Notes: generated by a model not told the origin, from the sequence alone. A stretch of 33,125 bases of DNA from Natranaerobius trueperi (GCF_002216005.1 NZ_NIQC01000030.1:1-33125), one strand, 5' to 3'; shown: positions 8,437 through 17,050, counted from the first letter of the stretch. A program made the numbers and translations.

Positions 8437-11400
8437 TTACCCACTTTGTTCACTAACTGTTTCTGTTTTATTACTAAACTTACTTCCAAACCAATTACCA
8501 AAGTCATCTAATATTGTATAGATCACAGGGATCACTATCAAGGTTAATAAAGTAGAAACTGCTAATCCTCCAACAGTTACAGTTGCCATTGGAGCACTAG
8601 TTTCAGCTCCTTCACCAATACCTAAGGCAAGGGGTAGCATCCCTAGAATGGTAGTTGAAGTAGTCATTAAGATTGGACGTAATCTTTTCTTACCCGCTTC
8701 TAGTACAGCATCATAACGAGAATAGTTACGTTCTCGATATAATAAATTTATATAATCTACCATGACTATTCCATTATTAACTACAATTCCTGCAAGCATA
8801 ATTACACCAATAAACGCAACAATACTAAAAGTACGGCCACTTATCAACAGCGCTAACACAACACCTATCATTGTTTGTGGTAAGGTAAACATAATAATAA
8901 AAGGATACAACAGTGACTCAAATTGTGCAGCCATCACCATATATACTAAGACCACAGCTAAAACAAGGGCCATAGTTAACTCATCAAAAGCTTCCATCAT
9001 ATCTCTATAGATACCCCGATACTCTATAAAATAACCTGATGGTAGATCTTTGTCTTCTAGTTCATCTTGAATATCATTCATAACACTTCCTAAGTCCCTA
9101 TCTGCTACTTGTCCTGATATGGTCCCTGCCCTTACTTGATTTTCTCTTTTTATATCTCTTGGTGCTTCACCTATTTCTAAATCCGTTATTTCATGTAATG
9201 GTACTAACTCTTCTTTTGGTGTTTGAATTAACAATGATTCTAGAGTAGTTAAATCCCAGCCACGGGGATGTTCCATCATAAGTTGTATATCATACTCTTC
9301 CCCATCTTCTTCATATAAAGAGACTAACTGTCCGTCTAAAGCAATATTAAGAAATGAACCCACATGATAAGGTGTAAGACCATACGTAAAGGCCTGGTCT
9401 CTATTCATTTTAGCACTTAATTGTGGTGCTAGATCATCAAAACTTGTAGATACTTCTCTTGTACCAGGTACTTCATCAACAATATCAGCAAGTTCTGATG
9501 TCAGATCTTCTAAAACTTTGGTATCGTCTCCTCGAATAGATATTTGAATATCATCATCAAGCCCCACTGCTCCACCAGACAGATCTTGTTCTACAACTGT
9601 AACACTTACACCAGGTACTTGTGGGTGGCCTTTTCTAATTTCTTCAGCCACATCAAAAACTTCTCGTTCCCTATCACCTTCATCTTCTAAAAGTACATCT
9701 ATTCTTCCAATATTAGATCCGGAATCTGCTAATACTCCACCATCTCCGATATTAGAAAAAACAGTTTCAACTTCTGGTATATCAGTTAACATCTCTTCAA
9801 AATCTCTCACCACTTCATCTGTATATGAAGTAGGAGAACCTACCGGCGTCTCTATATTAACCGTTATTTCACCAGTATCCATAGGCGGTAAGAATTCAAA
9901 ACCCACTAAAGGTACAATAAAAACTGTAGATAGTAACACAGCTATAAATATCATCCCAATAATTTTACGATTTGAAAGCCCCCATTTAATTATTTTTTCA
10001 TATTGTGAAGTTATAAACTCAATGAAAACATCGAATTTTTTAGGAATCTTACTAGTTCTTTCTGTTACATCTACATCTGGTCCAATAAACTTAACTGTCA
10101 TTAAAGGAATAACACCTGCTGCCACAATTAATGAAGCTACTAAAGCAAAGGTTACTGTCCAGGCTAAAGGGGCGAATAAAATTGAAGATATCCCTTCTAC
10201 AAAGACTATTGGTAAAAATGCACTAACACTTGTTATCGTTGCAGCTATTATAGCTCCTGTAACTTCTTTACTACCTAAAACCGCAGAATCTACAGGGGTA
10301 TACCCCTCTTCTCTTTTTCTAAAGATATTTTCTAGGACAACTATTGCACTATCTACCATCATTCCAATACCTAAGGCAAGCCCACCAAGAGTAATAAAGT
10401 TTAATGTATAATCTCGAAAATACAAGAGATTAAATGTACCAATTATAGACACTGGAATAGCTATTCCAATTATTATAGTTGAGCGTAGATTACCTAAAAA
10501 CAACCATAACATGAACATGGCGATCACAGCACCTGAAAGACCCATATTAATCAAGTTACTGATACTTCTTTCAATAAATTCACTTTGGTCCATAGCTATA
10601 TCGAATTTAATATTACCTGGTAGTTCTTCTTCTAACTGATCAAACTCTTCTTTTACTTCATTAGCCACTTGTACTGTATTAGCTTCACTTTCTTTTCTTA
10701 CACCTAGAGAAACAGTAGATTCTTCATTTAGTCTTGTAATTGGTTCTTGTTGTTCTAATACATCGTTAACTTCCGCTACTTCACCTAGCCTTACAGGAGT
10801 TTTCCCGTCTTCACCAATTATTAGATCTTCTAATTCCTCTACTGAGTCAAGCTCACCTTCAACTTCAATTAAATACTCTCTTCCCCCGTCTAGTACATCT
10901 CCACCAGACATATCAACATTTGAAGCATATATCAACTCACCAAGGTCTTCAATCGAAATTCCATAAGATGATAATTTATATGGATCAACTTTTATTTGTA
11001 TTTCCCTTTCAACACCACCACTAACGTCTACAAGCGCAACTCCTTCTATACCCTCTATCTGGCTTTGTATCATATCTTCAGCCATCTCAGTCATTTCTTG
11101 ATCATTTAGATCACCATATATTCCAGCCTGTACAACAGGTAGCATATCAGGATCAAGCTGCATAACAACTGGGTTTCCTACATCATCTGGTAATTGTTCC
11201 ATAACCATATCAACCATTTCTCTTGCTTCAAGTGAAGCAAAGTCCATGTCTGTTCCCCAGTCAAATCTTGCTATAATTTCACTTTCACCAGGGCGTGAAG
11301 TAGACATTATTGTATCAATACCTTCTACGGTCGCAAGAGCTTCTTCCAAATGATTTGTTACCATATTCTCCACTTTTTCGGGCCCAGCCCCTTCGTATTC

Positions 11401-11547
11401 TGTTCTAATCATAAGAGCTGGAAGGTCAATATCAGGATATAGATCTATTGGCGTCTCTGACACTGATATAAAACCGATTAACAATACTGCAGTAATTATC
11501 ATGAGAATAGTTATAGGTCTTTTAATCCCAAACTTAGCTACATTCAT
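8437..11547 (-). CDS. RND-family efflux pump (AcrB/SwrC-like)
   Basis: A 1036-residue proton-driven exporter with two homologous halves. Helix 1 is near residues 10-30, a large extracytoplasmic porter domain covers about 35-330, helices 2-6 include GGLALGIGMMVDSAIVVLEN with one intramembrane Asp (AcrB has two), and there is a second extracytoplasmic domain at about 560-860. The final helices include FIGVIMLAGIVVNNGIVMVD and the NGI segment typical of the family. The porter domains are very acidic. The start ATG overlaps the adaptor stop by 4 nt (ATGA), implying translational coupling. Together with the adaptor it would extrude amphipathic compounds. The nearest well-known Gram-positive relative by layout is SwrC. 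Confidence 0.95.
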   Translation of the reverse strand: MNVAKFGIKRPITILMIITAVLLIGFISVSETPIDLYPDIDLPALMIRTEYEGAGPEKVENMVTNHLEEALATVEGIDTIMSTSRPGESEIIARFDWGTDMDFASLEAREMVDMVMEQLPDDVGNPVVMQLDPDMLPVVQAGIYGDLNDQEMTEMAEDMIQSQIEGIEGVALVDVSGGVEREIQIKVDPYKLSSYGISIEDLGELIYASNVDMSGGDVLDGGREYLIEVEGELDSVEELEDLIIGEDGKTPVRLGEVAEVNDVLEQQEPITRLNEESTVSLGVRKESEANTVQVANEVKEEFDQLEEELPGNIKFDIAMDQSEFIERSISNLINMGLSGAVIAMFMLWLFLGNLRSTIIIGIAIPVSIIGTFNLLYFRDYTLNFITLGGLALGIGMMVDSAIVVLENIFRKREEGYTPVDSAVLGSKEVTGAIIAATITSVSAFLPIVFVEGISSILFAPLAWTVTFALVASLIVAAGVIPLMTVKFIGPDVDVTERTSKIPKKFDVFIEFITSQYEKIIKWGLSNRKIIGMIFIAVLLSTVFIVPLVGFEFLPPMDTGEITVNIETPVGSPTSYTDEVVRDFEEMLTDIPEVETVFSNIGDGGVLADSGSNIGRIDVLLEDEGDREREVFDVAEEIRKGHPQVPGVSVTVVEQDLSGGAVGLDDDIQISIRGDDTKVLEDLTSELADIVDEVPGTREVSTSFDDLAPQLSAKMNRDQAFTYGLTPYHVGSFLNIALDGQLVSLYEEDGEEYDIQLMMEHPRGWDLTTLESLLIQTPKEELVPLHEITDLEIGEAPRDIKRENQVRAGTISGQVADRDLGSVMNDIQDELEDKDLPSGYFIEYRGIYRDMMEAFDELTMALVLAVVLVYMVMAAQFESLLYPFIIMFTLPQTMIGVVLALLISGRTFSIVAFIGVIMLAGIVVNNGIVMVDYINLLYRERNYSRYDAVLEAGKKRLRPILMTTSTTILGMLPLALGIGEGAETSAPMATVTVGGLAVSTLLTLIVIPVIYTILDDFGNWFGSKFSNKTETVSEQSG

Positions 11548-12839
11548 GATCTATCCCCCATTTCAACTGTCTCCACTTCATCACCCGGATAAACATTATC
11601 CATCCCTTCAAATACTACATAATCATCCTTAGAAACTCCTGAAGTAATTTCAATATAACCATCTTCAGAAAGACCAGTAGTAATATCAACAAACTTTATT
11701 TGATTATCTTCTACTATATATACACCTTTTGTATCATTATGCTCTATAACTGATTCTCTAGGAACTGATAAAGCATTTTCAGATTTATCGATTGTTAAGT
11801 CTATTTGGCTGTACATACCAGCTCTAACTTTTTCTTCTATTTCTGGTTCTAAATCAATTTCAACAGGATACCCCGATCCATCTTCAGGAGGAAGTTGACC
11901 TACATGATTAATAATTCCGGTAAAAGATATCTCATTAGCAGAAGGTATTTCAACCTTTGCTTCATCACCTTCAAATACGTAATTTACATAAACTTCAGGA
12001 AGTGCTCCTACAACTTGAAAGCTAGTAGTATCTAACATAACAAAAGCAGGCTCAGAAGTTCCAACTAGTTCACCTTCTTCAGCTCCAACCATAGCAATTT
12101 CTCCATCAGCTGGAGCTGTTATTTGGGTTCTATCTAACATACGTCGTGCTAAGTCAACTCCAGTTTCAGCTCGTCTAACTTGAGATCTCAAAGCATCTAA
12201 TTCTTCGTCTCTTGCTCCTTTTTCTACAGTATCTTTATAAGCTTTAGCTGCTTCTAGTTGTTCCTTTGCATTAATATATTGTAGTTCAACCTGCTCTAGT
12301 TCTTGCCCTGAAGCATACCCCTGTTCATGTAGGTTCTCTACTCGTTCAAGTTCACGTTCCATCTGTTCTTTAGCTTCACGAGCACGCTCTACACTGGTTT
12401 TTGCTTCTATTTTTTCAGCACTTCTTGCACCTTTTTTAGCATCTTCTAACTGTGCTTTAGCACCATCATATGAAGCTATCGCCTCTTCTAATTGTAAATG
12501 GTAATCTCCTGCATCTAGCTGCATTAAAAGATCACCTTCATTAACATAATCACCTTCTTCTACATAAATTGTTTCTACTTCACCTGAAAGTTCAGGTACA
12601 ACAACCCGTTGATCTGTAGGATCGACTTCACCTAAAATCGTAGTTCTTGCTGACATATCTTGTACTTTAGGGGTACTTTTTGCTACTAGAGAAAGATCAT
12701 CTTCTATAATTACTTCTTCCTCTTTAAACATATCTAAATAAACATAGGTAAAAGCTAATATAGCTATTATTAATAGGGTAATTAACTTTTTATAATGCTT
12801 TGTAAATAAAATTTTTGTTTTCTTCTTTTCTTTTGTCAT
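11544..12839 (-). CDS. RND efflux adaptor (HlyD/MFP family, periplasmic adaptor subunit)
   Basis: A 431-residue membrane-fusion protein anchored by a single N-terminal helix (about 18-33). The biotinyl-lipoyl half motifs flank a long coiled-coil hairpin. GEVETIYVEEGDYVNEGDLL (about 88-107) is the first half. The hairpin, rich in Glu, Lys and Ala, spans about 115-235. ITAPADGEIAMVGAEEGELV (about 240-259) is the second half. The beta-barrel and membrane-proximal domains follow. A strong GGGAGGGGATAATA site precedes the ATG at 12839. It works with the adjacent pump, and a long hairpin normally implies contact with a TolC-like channel. The upstream remnant may be what is left of that partner. Confidence 0.93.
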   Translation of the reverse strand: MTKEKKKTKILFTKHYKKLITLLIIAILAFTYVYLDMFKEEEVIIEDDLSLVAKSTPKVQDMSARTTILGEVDPTDQRVVVPELSGEVETIYVEEGDYVNEGDLLMQLDAGDYHLQLEEAIASYDGAKAQLEDAKKGARSAEKIEAKTSVERAREAKEQMERELERVENLHEQGYASGQELEQVELQYINAKEQLEAAKAYKDTVEKGARDEELDALRSQVRRAETGVDLARRMLDRTQITAPADGEIAMVGAEEGELVGTSEPAFVMLDTTSFQVVGALPEVYVNYVFEGDEAKVEIPSANEISFTGIINHVGQLPPEDGSGYPVEIDLEPEIEEKVRAGMYSQIDLTIDKSENALSVPRESVIEHNDTKGVYIVEDNQIKFVDITTGLSEDGYIEITSGVSKDDYVVFEGMDNVYPGDEVETVEMGDRS

Positions 12840-12882
12840 TATTATCCCCTCCCGTCTGTGACCCTAGTAATTAATATCACAG

Positions 12883-13318
12883 TTAAAATAAAGTTTCATC
12901 ATTAAATTCATCATCATCTCGTTATGTATATTCATTTCTTTCTAATAAATCATCCTCTAGATCCATTCTACTAAAATATCTTCTGTTAAAAGTCCTTTAT
13001 CTAGCAGCCTATCTTGTAAGTACAATTGATCGATTTTATTTTTAGTATGATCATACATAAGCTCAGTCTCACGTAACTCAGTCTGGCATTTCAAATAAAA
13101 ACCATAGTTTAATCATATAAATCGATCTAAATCTTTGAGACCTTCTCCTAATTCTTTAATATTTACCTAAGTATTATTTAGACTATTACTTGTTCTTTTG
13201 CTACCATTCCAACTCTAACTGGTCAAGTTGCATTCTTACTTCTCAAAGAGTTCATAACCATATATAGTACTAGAATCAATGACAACGTTTACTGCATACG
13301 TAACGGCATTAATTTCAT
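12883..13318 (-). pseudogene. Degenerate first gene of the efflux operon, possibly TolC-like
   Basis: A start region is preserved: GGGGAGG (13327-13333) and ATG at 13318 with normal spacing. The frame stops after nine codons (MKLMPLRMQ). Downstream, pieces of coding-like sequence appear in different frames on the same strand: MQLDQLELEW, then a stretch around 12950-13080 reading TELRETELMYDHTKNKIDQL followed by RLLDKGLLTEDILVEW, then EDDLLERNEY. These amphipathic, coiled-coil-like pieces, and a G-L-L-T-x-D-I-L-V-E pattern, resemble the second coiled coil of TolC-type outer-membrane efflux proteins. tolC-adaptor-RND is a common operon order in diderm Firmicutes. The identity is tentative. That a coding gene decayed here is better supported. 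Confidence 0.45.
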
Positions 13319-13346
13319 ATCTATTACCTCCCCAGAATAATTTCTG

Positions 13347-13364
13347 TGACTGACCAGACAGTCA
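13347..13364 (-). promoter_or_regulatory. Candidate TetR operator O2 (promoter-distal)
   Basis: An inverted repeat TGACTG-N6-CAGTCA (13347-13352 and 13359-13364), with 7 of 8 positions symmetric when extended inwards. It lies downstream of the hairpin and just upstream of the ribosome binding site at 13327-13333. It has the same half-sites as the dyad at 13411-13426. Confidence 0.6.
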
Positions 13365-13373
13365 TTTTTGTTC

Positions 13374-13407
13374 AAAAAAACAGCCACAGTTTATGTACTC
13401 TGTGGCT
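13374..13407 (-). terminator. Leader terminator or attenuator between the two TetR operators
   Basis: On the minus strand AGCCACAG and CTGTGGCT (plus-strand 13382-13389 and 13400-13407) form an 8-bp stem, followed after C-T-G by a T7 tract (A7 at 13374-13380). It lies downstream of the operon promoter at 13435-13463, so it could be an attenuator of the efflux operon, or the terminator of apt placed unusually far downstream. Confidence 0.75.
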
Positions 13408-13410
13408 TGG

Positions 13411-13426
13411 TGACTGACCAGTCAGT
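13411..13426 (-). promoter_or_regulatory. Candidate TetR operator O1 (promoter-proximal)
   Basis: A 16-bp site with two overlapping inverted repeats, TGACTG-AC-CAGTCA (13411-13424) and ACTGAC-CA-GTCAGT (13413-13426), typical of TetR-family operators. It starts 9 bp downstream of the -10 hexamer, covering the transcription start, so binding would block initiation. Confidence 0.7.
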
Positions 13427-13434
13427 TTGATTTT

Positions 13435-13463
13435 ATAGTATCACAATATTTATGTTTTATCAA
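13435..13463 (-). promoter_or_regulatory. Promoter of the RND efflux operon
   Basis: A -35 TTGATA (13458-13463), 17-bp spacer and -10 TACTAT (13435-13440) on the minus strand, immediately upstream of operator O1. It starts 8 bp after the end of apt. Confidence 0.65.
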
Positions 13464-13470
13464 TGTCTTT

Positions 13471-13983
13471 TTAATAAGTTTCTAATACTTTCACGTCATA
13501 GTTAGCTATTTTTTCACGTCCATTCAAAAATGATAATTCAATCATAAATCCAAATCCAACTACTTTACCACCTAAAGCTTCAACAATGCTTGCAGTAGCT
13601 TCTGCAGTACCACCAGTGGCCAATAGATCATCAACAATCAATACTCTTTCTCCGTCATTAATAGCATCTTGATGAATTTCTAAAGTATCTCTAGAATATT
13701 CAGTGTCATAATCTTTTGATTCAGTTTTTTCGGGTAATTTCCCTTCTTTTCTAGCTGGTACAAATCCAGCACCAAGCTCTTTTGCTATAGCCGGACCTAA
13801 TATAAAACCACGTGATTCAATCCCTACAACTATATCTGGTAATTTACTTTCAAAATGACCTGATAAATTAATAATAATTTCAGCTAGTGCTTCAGGATCT
13901 TTTAAAGCAGTCGTAATATCTTTAAAAACTACCCCTTGTTTAGGAAAGTCTGGAACGTCTCTAATATATTCTCTAAGATTCAA
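13471..13983 (-). CDS. apt: Adenine phosphoribosyltransferase
   Basis: Purine-salvage enzyme converting adenine plus PRPP to AMP. The type I PRTase signature VLIVDDLLATGGTAEA (PRPP-binding loop) is intact. So are VVGIESRGFILG, the hood region and the RKEGKLP flexible loop. Start choice: the GTG at 13992 overlaps the Shine-Dalgarno itself, while TTG at 13983 lies 8 nt after GGAGG. TTG also gives an N-terminus NLREYIRDVPDFPKQGVVF that aligns with the B. subtilis enzyme start and the usual 170-residue length. I therefore annotate a TTG start. It is monocistronic in appearance, and its 3' end is only 8 bp from the efflux promoter. Confidence 0.95.
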   Translation of the reverse strand: MNLREYIRDVPDFPKQGVVFKDITTALKDPEALAEIIINLSGHFESKLPDIVVGIESRGFILGPAIAKELGAGFVPARKEGKLPEKTESKDYDTEYSRDTLEIHQDAINDGERVLIVDDLLATGGTAEATASIVEALGGKVVGFGFMIELSFLNGREKIANYDVKVLETY

Positions 13984-14063
13984 ATTTTCCACCTCCGCAA
14001 ATTTACTCCTTCATTATTATACATAAATTAATATTACTACACCACTACAAATTATATGAATAA

Positions 14064-14831
14064 TTAAATATCTTTAGTATTTGCTAGTCGTGCTTTTATC
14101 CAGCCTAAATAAAAAATTATCGCTACTGAAGCCATCCATGCAGTTAACGTAATAGCTAATTGATCACTCCCATGTCTTACTCCTATACCTATATATGCCC
14201 AAACATATACTAAAGCAAAAGCATAATCCTGTTTTAAATAAAATACGTAAAGTGCTACCACACCGCCTAATACAATCATTAATATTGTAAATAATATAGC
14301 ACCAAAACCACTAGTACCAAGAATTTCAATATCATTTAAAAGTATGTTGAAATTAGCTAATATTGCAACTGTAATCCATCCTAAATATAGGCTAAATGGT
14401 AGCTTTACAAAAACCTTATCTAAAATTGTAGCTTTACTTTCTGTTTTTGATATCTTTTGATAGATCAAGATTAATGTGATTAATAAAAAGACAAGAATTA
14501 TTAATGATAATAAAATCTGTAAATGGTGCCATACAATGAGCCATATTACATTAAAAAGACTAGTAAGAGCAAATAAAATTCCAACTGCTCTAACAAAAGG
14601 TTGTTCTCGATACTTCGGTAAAGCTTGATAGATCACAAAACCGATTAATAACAAATAAATCAAACCCCAGATAGAAAATACATACCCTTCTGGCGTAATA
14701 AGTACAGGAAATAAATCAGAAATATCTTCTTGTGTTAGATTATTAAATGGTATTGTATTTGAAAGGTAGTTAATTACAAGTACCACAATTAAAGAACCTA
14801 TATTGATATATGATCGTATCTTACTATCCAT
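14064..14831 (-). CDS. TspO/tryptophan-rich sensory protein-like membrane protein
   Basis: A 255-residue polytopic membrane protein with about seven hydrophobic segments. The first part contains ITPEGYVFSIWGLIYLLLIG, close to the P-x-x-W-x-F-x-x-W-x-x-x-Y-x block of TspO-related tryptophan-rich proteins. Later segments (SLYLGWITVAILANFNILL, FALVYVWAYIGIGVRH) carry the repeated Trp-Ala/Asn pattern of the extended family. True TspO binds porphyrins and is about 160 residues. This longer group has no established function. The ATG at 14831 has a GGGGTG site 6 nt upstream. It stands alone, with no linked heme or tetrapyrrole genes. Confidence 0.6.
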   Translation of the reverse strand: MDSKIRSYINIGSLIVVLVINYLSNTIPFNNLTQEDISDLFPVLITPEGYVFSIWGLIYLLLIGFVIYQALPKYREQPFVRAVGILFALTSLFNVIWLIVWHHLQILLSLIILVFLLITLILIYQKISKTESKATILDKVFVKLPFSLYLGWITVAILANFNILLNDIEILGTSGFGAILFTILMIVLGGVVALYVFYLKQDYAFALVYVWAYIGIGVRHGSDQLAITLTAWMASVAIIFYLGWIKARLANTKDI

Positions 14832-15020
14832 AAATTCACCCCATTTTTAAAATTAGTATTTGTATATATATTATATAATAATCTACTAATATCCTGCTAA
14901 ATAACATTTTTGACAAGTTTTTGACCTACTTTAGCATAATATGCGAAGGTTTTGACCATCTTTGATTATCAATAAGAAAATGATCACCCTTGAAAGAAAT
15001 TTTGATTACAGTATTAGGGT

Positions 15021-15825
15021 TTTCATCCCACGCTTTCAATCGTGGGATGAAAGCCTATTTTTTAATAAAATACAGTTGTAGTATAAAGTAGAAACATATG
15101 CAATTAAATCGTATGAAACAAGAATATAACAGTACCAGAACCCAAACCTAAAGAAACTGATACAGTAATGGGAGTAGATCTAGGATTGAAGGCTCCAGCT
15201 GTTTCGGTAACAAGTACCGGAAAAACAAAATTCATTGGAAACGGAAGACCAAACAAGTATATTCGCAGAAAATATAAGTCAAAACGTTCTGAACTAGGTC
15301 AAGCCAAGAAGTTAAATGCCAGCAAAACCTTAAATGACAAAGAACAAAGATGGATGAAAGACCAAGATCATAAAATTAGCCGTAAAGTGGTTGATTTTTC
15401 AAATATCCGAAACACGGCAAGAACAAGCCGTAAAAACGAAAAGAACCTACATACATGGTCATTCTATCGGTTAGCATTATTTATTGAGTACAAAGCAAAA
15501 CTAAGAGGTATAGCAGTAGAATATGTAGATCCAAAATATACGAGTCAAACTTGTCCTATATGTAGAAATCGCAACCATGTAAAAGACAGAAACTATCAAT
15601 GCTCATGTGGTTTTAAAACCCACCGAGATCGGGTAGCAGGAATGAACATCATCCATGCACCTGTGATAGATGGAGTAGCGTAAGCAAAAGTCGATCAGCC
15701 TATACTGCTATATGCACTGGTATAGGAAGGGTACTGGCATACCCTTAGCTTGGGAGCTGTCTAAAGCAGAAATGAATTGAGGACGCATAGCTACCCGAAA
15801 ATCCCACGCATTCATACGTGTGGGA
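15021..15825 (+). mobile_element. IS200/IS605-type (IS1341-like) element, internally deleted
   Basis: Both ends keep subterminal hairpins with the same CCCAC core. On the left, TTTCATCCCACG (15021-15032) pairs with its complement at 15041-15052. On the right, TCCCAC (15802-15807) pairs with GTGGGA (15820-15825), and CGCATTCATACG lies between. Such palindromes are recognised by the Y1 transposase TnpA in this superfamily. No tnpA is present. The cargo is a shortened tnpB, making the element about 0.8 kb instead of about 1.6 kb. True ends are probably a few to a few tens of bases beyond the hairpins. Confidence 0.75.
15168..15683 (+). pseudogene. tnpB: TnpB-family RuvC nuclease, N-terminally truncated and lacking the RuvC-II Glu
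   Basis: TnpB is the RNA-guided nuclease of IS200/IS605 elements. The C-terminal zinc ribbon is intact (CPIC, later CSCG), and so are the RuvC-III Asp in THRDRVAGMNI and the RuvC-I Asp in MGVDLGLKAP. The segment normally carrying the RuvC-II Glu is missing: the chain passes directly from DHKISRKVVDF to SNIRNTARTSRK, an in-frame deletion of roughly 20 residues. Sequence just upstream (EPKPKETDTV in frame) belongs to the same protein, but most of the N-terminal recognition domain is gone, with only about 100 nt left before it. The remaining frame is uninterrupted over 171 codons. It cannot be a nuclease by current knowledge of the family. Confidence 0.85.
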
Positions 15826-15830
15826 GTGTC
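15600..15830 (+). ncRNA. Putative omega-RNA (reRNA) scaffold at the right end of the element
   Basis: In this superfamily the guide RNA scaffold overlaps the 3' end of tnpB and runs to the right end. The 150 nt after the tnpB stop are non-coding but clearly structured: CCTATAC with GTATAGG (around 15697-15726), GGGTA with TACCC (around 15727-15743), AGCTTGGGAGCT, then the terminal CCCAC hairpin. The guide would be the DNA just right of the element (after about 15830). Exact ends were not determined. Confidence 0.4.
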
Positions 15831-16080
15831 AAAACGAGGAGTTCTAACAATTAGTTAGTGGTCAACAAAAAACCAAGCAAGAAGATATATCAGTATGAAA
15901 GAAACGAAGTGAAAGGAAATACCACAGGTCTATACCCTTTGATGATGATAATATCGATGATAAGTTAACTCCACACTTAAATCACCTAGGTTATAGTGAA
16001 ACGAAAGTTAACAAATTAAAATAAAATAATTCTTTCATTTTTCCGAAATTCACTCTTTATATTCGCTTTATATTCGATAA
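15831..16080. other. Intergenic region with an unrecognised coding fragment
   Basis: On the plus strand a short open stretch (about 15948-16024) reads FDDDNIDDKLTPHLNHLGYS and ends in TAA. It has no start codon with a ribosome binding site and looks like the C-terminus of a gene interrupted by the element or decayed. No family was recognised. Confidence 0.3.
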
Positions 16081-16085
16081 ACAAA

Positions 16086-16108
16086 AGAGGGCCCATCAAA
16101 TGAGCCCT
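16086..16108 (-). terminator. Terminator of the yedF-like gene
   Basis: GGGC-C-CAT paired with ATG-A-GCCC (one mismatch) over a CAA loop directly after the stop, with a partial U-tract on the minus strand. Confidence 0.65.
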
Positions 16109-16452
16109 TAACTTAAAGTTACAACTTTATCTGCTTTCACCATTAGTTCTGCACTTAAATGCATGTTTCCAACCTCACCTACAGCTTTTTTTTCTTCTAA
16201 AGAATAATAGCTAAGGCAAGTGCCACAAGCTAACAATTTAACACCTTTCTCTTCTAGAATATTTAATTCCTCTAATGAGTCCGATTCATTTGTAACTAAT
16301 TTAACCCCAGAATTCATAAATAAGATATGTGTTGGTAAAATTTCTGTTTCATTTAAACTATGTAAATAACTACTCATAAGCTTTACACCTAATTCTTTAT
16401 CTCCTTCACCTAAAGTATCAGATGTTATTAGTAATATATAATTTTGCGACAT
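16108..16452 (-). CDS. DsrE-fold protein, C-terminal YedF-like (selenium metabolism-associated)
   Basis: A 114-residue DsrE/TusD-fold protein resembling the C-terminal domain of YedF, a sulfurtransferase-like protein co-occurring with selenium utilisation genes. Visible are YILLITSDTLGEGDKELG (first strand and loop), THILFMNSGVKLVTNES, and the hallmark KLLACGTCLSYYSLEEK with two cysteines. The N-terminal TusA-like domain of full YedF is absent, so it is either a stand-alone DsrE protein or half of a split YedF. No selA, selB or selD is in the window. ATG at 16452 follows AAGGAGGAGTTTTT. Single gene with its own terminator. Confidence 0.75.
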   Translation of the reverse strand: MSQNYILLITSDTLGEGDKELGVKLMSSYLHSLNETEILPTHILFMNSGVKLVTNESDSLEELNILEEKGVKLLACGTCLSYYSLEEKKAVGEVGNMHLSAELMVKADKVVTLS

Positions 16453-16651
16453 AAAAACTCCTCCTTAGTCCTTAATATGCTTCTATATTCTAATTTTAAT
16501 ATATAATATAGTAATTACAAATAGTTTCTATAAATATTAGACAAAAGAACTATAGAGTTCAACTATAAACTACTTCTTAGTTGAATGATTTCCAGGGAAA
16601 TACCATCATAATCTCGAAAAATTCTTCCCTAAATTAATATCTTTATTATTC

Positions 16652-16740
16652 TTATTTTGCACCAATTTTACCCGAAAAAGCAAAAGTACGACCAACACCT
16701 ATTACACCAACGGAATCTAGTTTATCAGCATGAAGTCGCT
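16652..16740 (-). pseudogene. Fragment of an HD-domain phosphohydrolase
   Basis: Reads LHADKLDSVGVIGVGRTFAF then SGKIGAK and a stop. This matches the signature around the HD-family metal-binding Asp in YedJ-like hydrolases (typically QDADRLDALGAIGIAR). No start is linked to it, and flanking sequence has stops. The surrounding non-coding stretch 16453-17050 otherwise shows no gene. A plus-strand segment near 16800-16870 (ENFLFGKTVELKPVNKSTG) looks coding-like but is unrecognised and broken. Confidence 0.5.
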
Positions 16741-17050
16741 ATACAATGTATAATCAAATTCATTTTATCTTAAATTTACATCCATATAAGTAAAAAAGAA
16801 TATGAAAACTTCCTATTTGGTAAAACCGTTGAACTAAAACCAGTGAATAAAAGTACTGGAAACCACTTTATGACACTTATCAGGACCTCGTATCTAAACT
16901 TCACTAAAACAACAAGGTAATATGTCTAATAGAATTATTCGTATTGATTCAGAAGAGAACAAGTAAAGGATCTCTTAGAATAACTAAAGTTAGTATAGCA
17001 AGTTAACTAAACATGCATATTAACAGTTTTTTTAAACTATTATAGAAAAG

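Noticed and set aside
10022-10411. Plus-strand open frame of 129 codons opposite the RND pump
   Set aside because: Antisense of the pump's transmembrane region. The pump frame is unambiguous.
14915-14990. Three TTTTGAC(C) repeats near 14917, 14928 and 14950
   Set aside because: Spacing is irregular and there is no gene reading away from them. Probably chance in AT-rich DNA next to the transposon end.
15021-15052. CRISPR-like or terminator hairpin TTTCATCCCACG
   Set aside because: There is only one copy at each end of the tnpB unit, which fits the subterminal palindromes of IS200/IS605 elements better than a CRISPR array or terminator.
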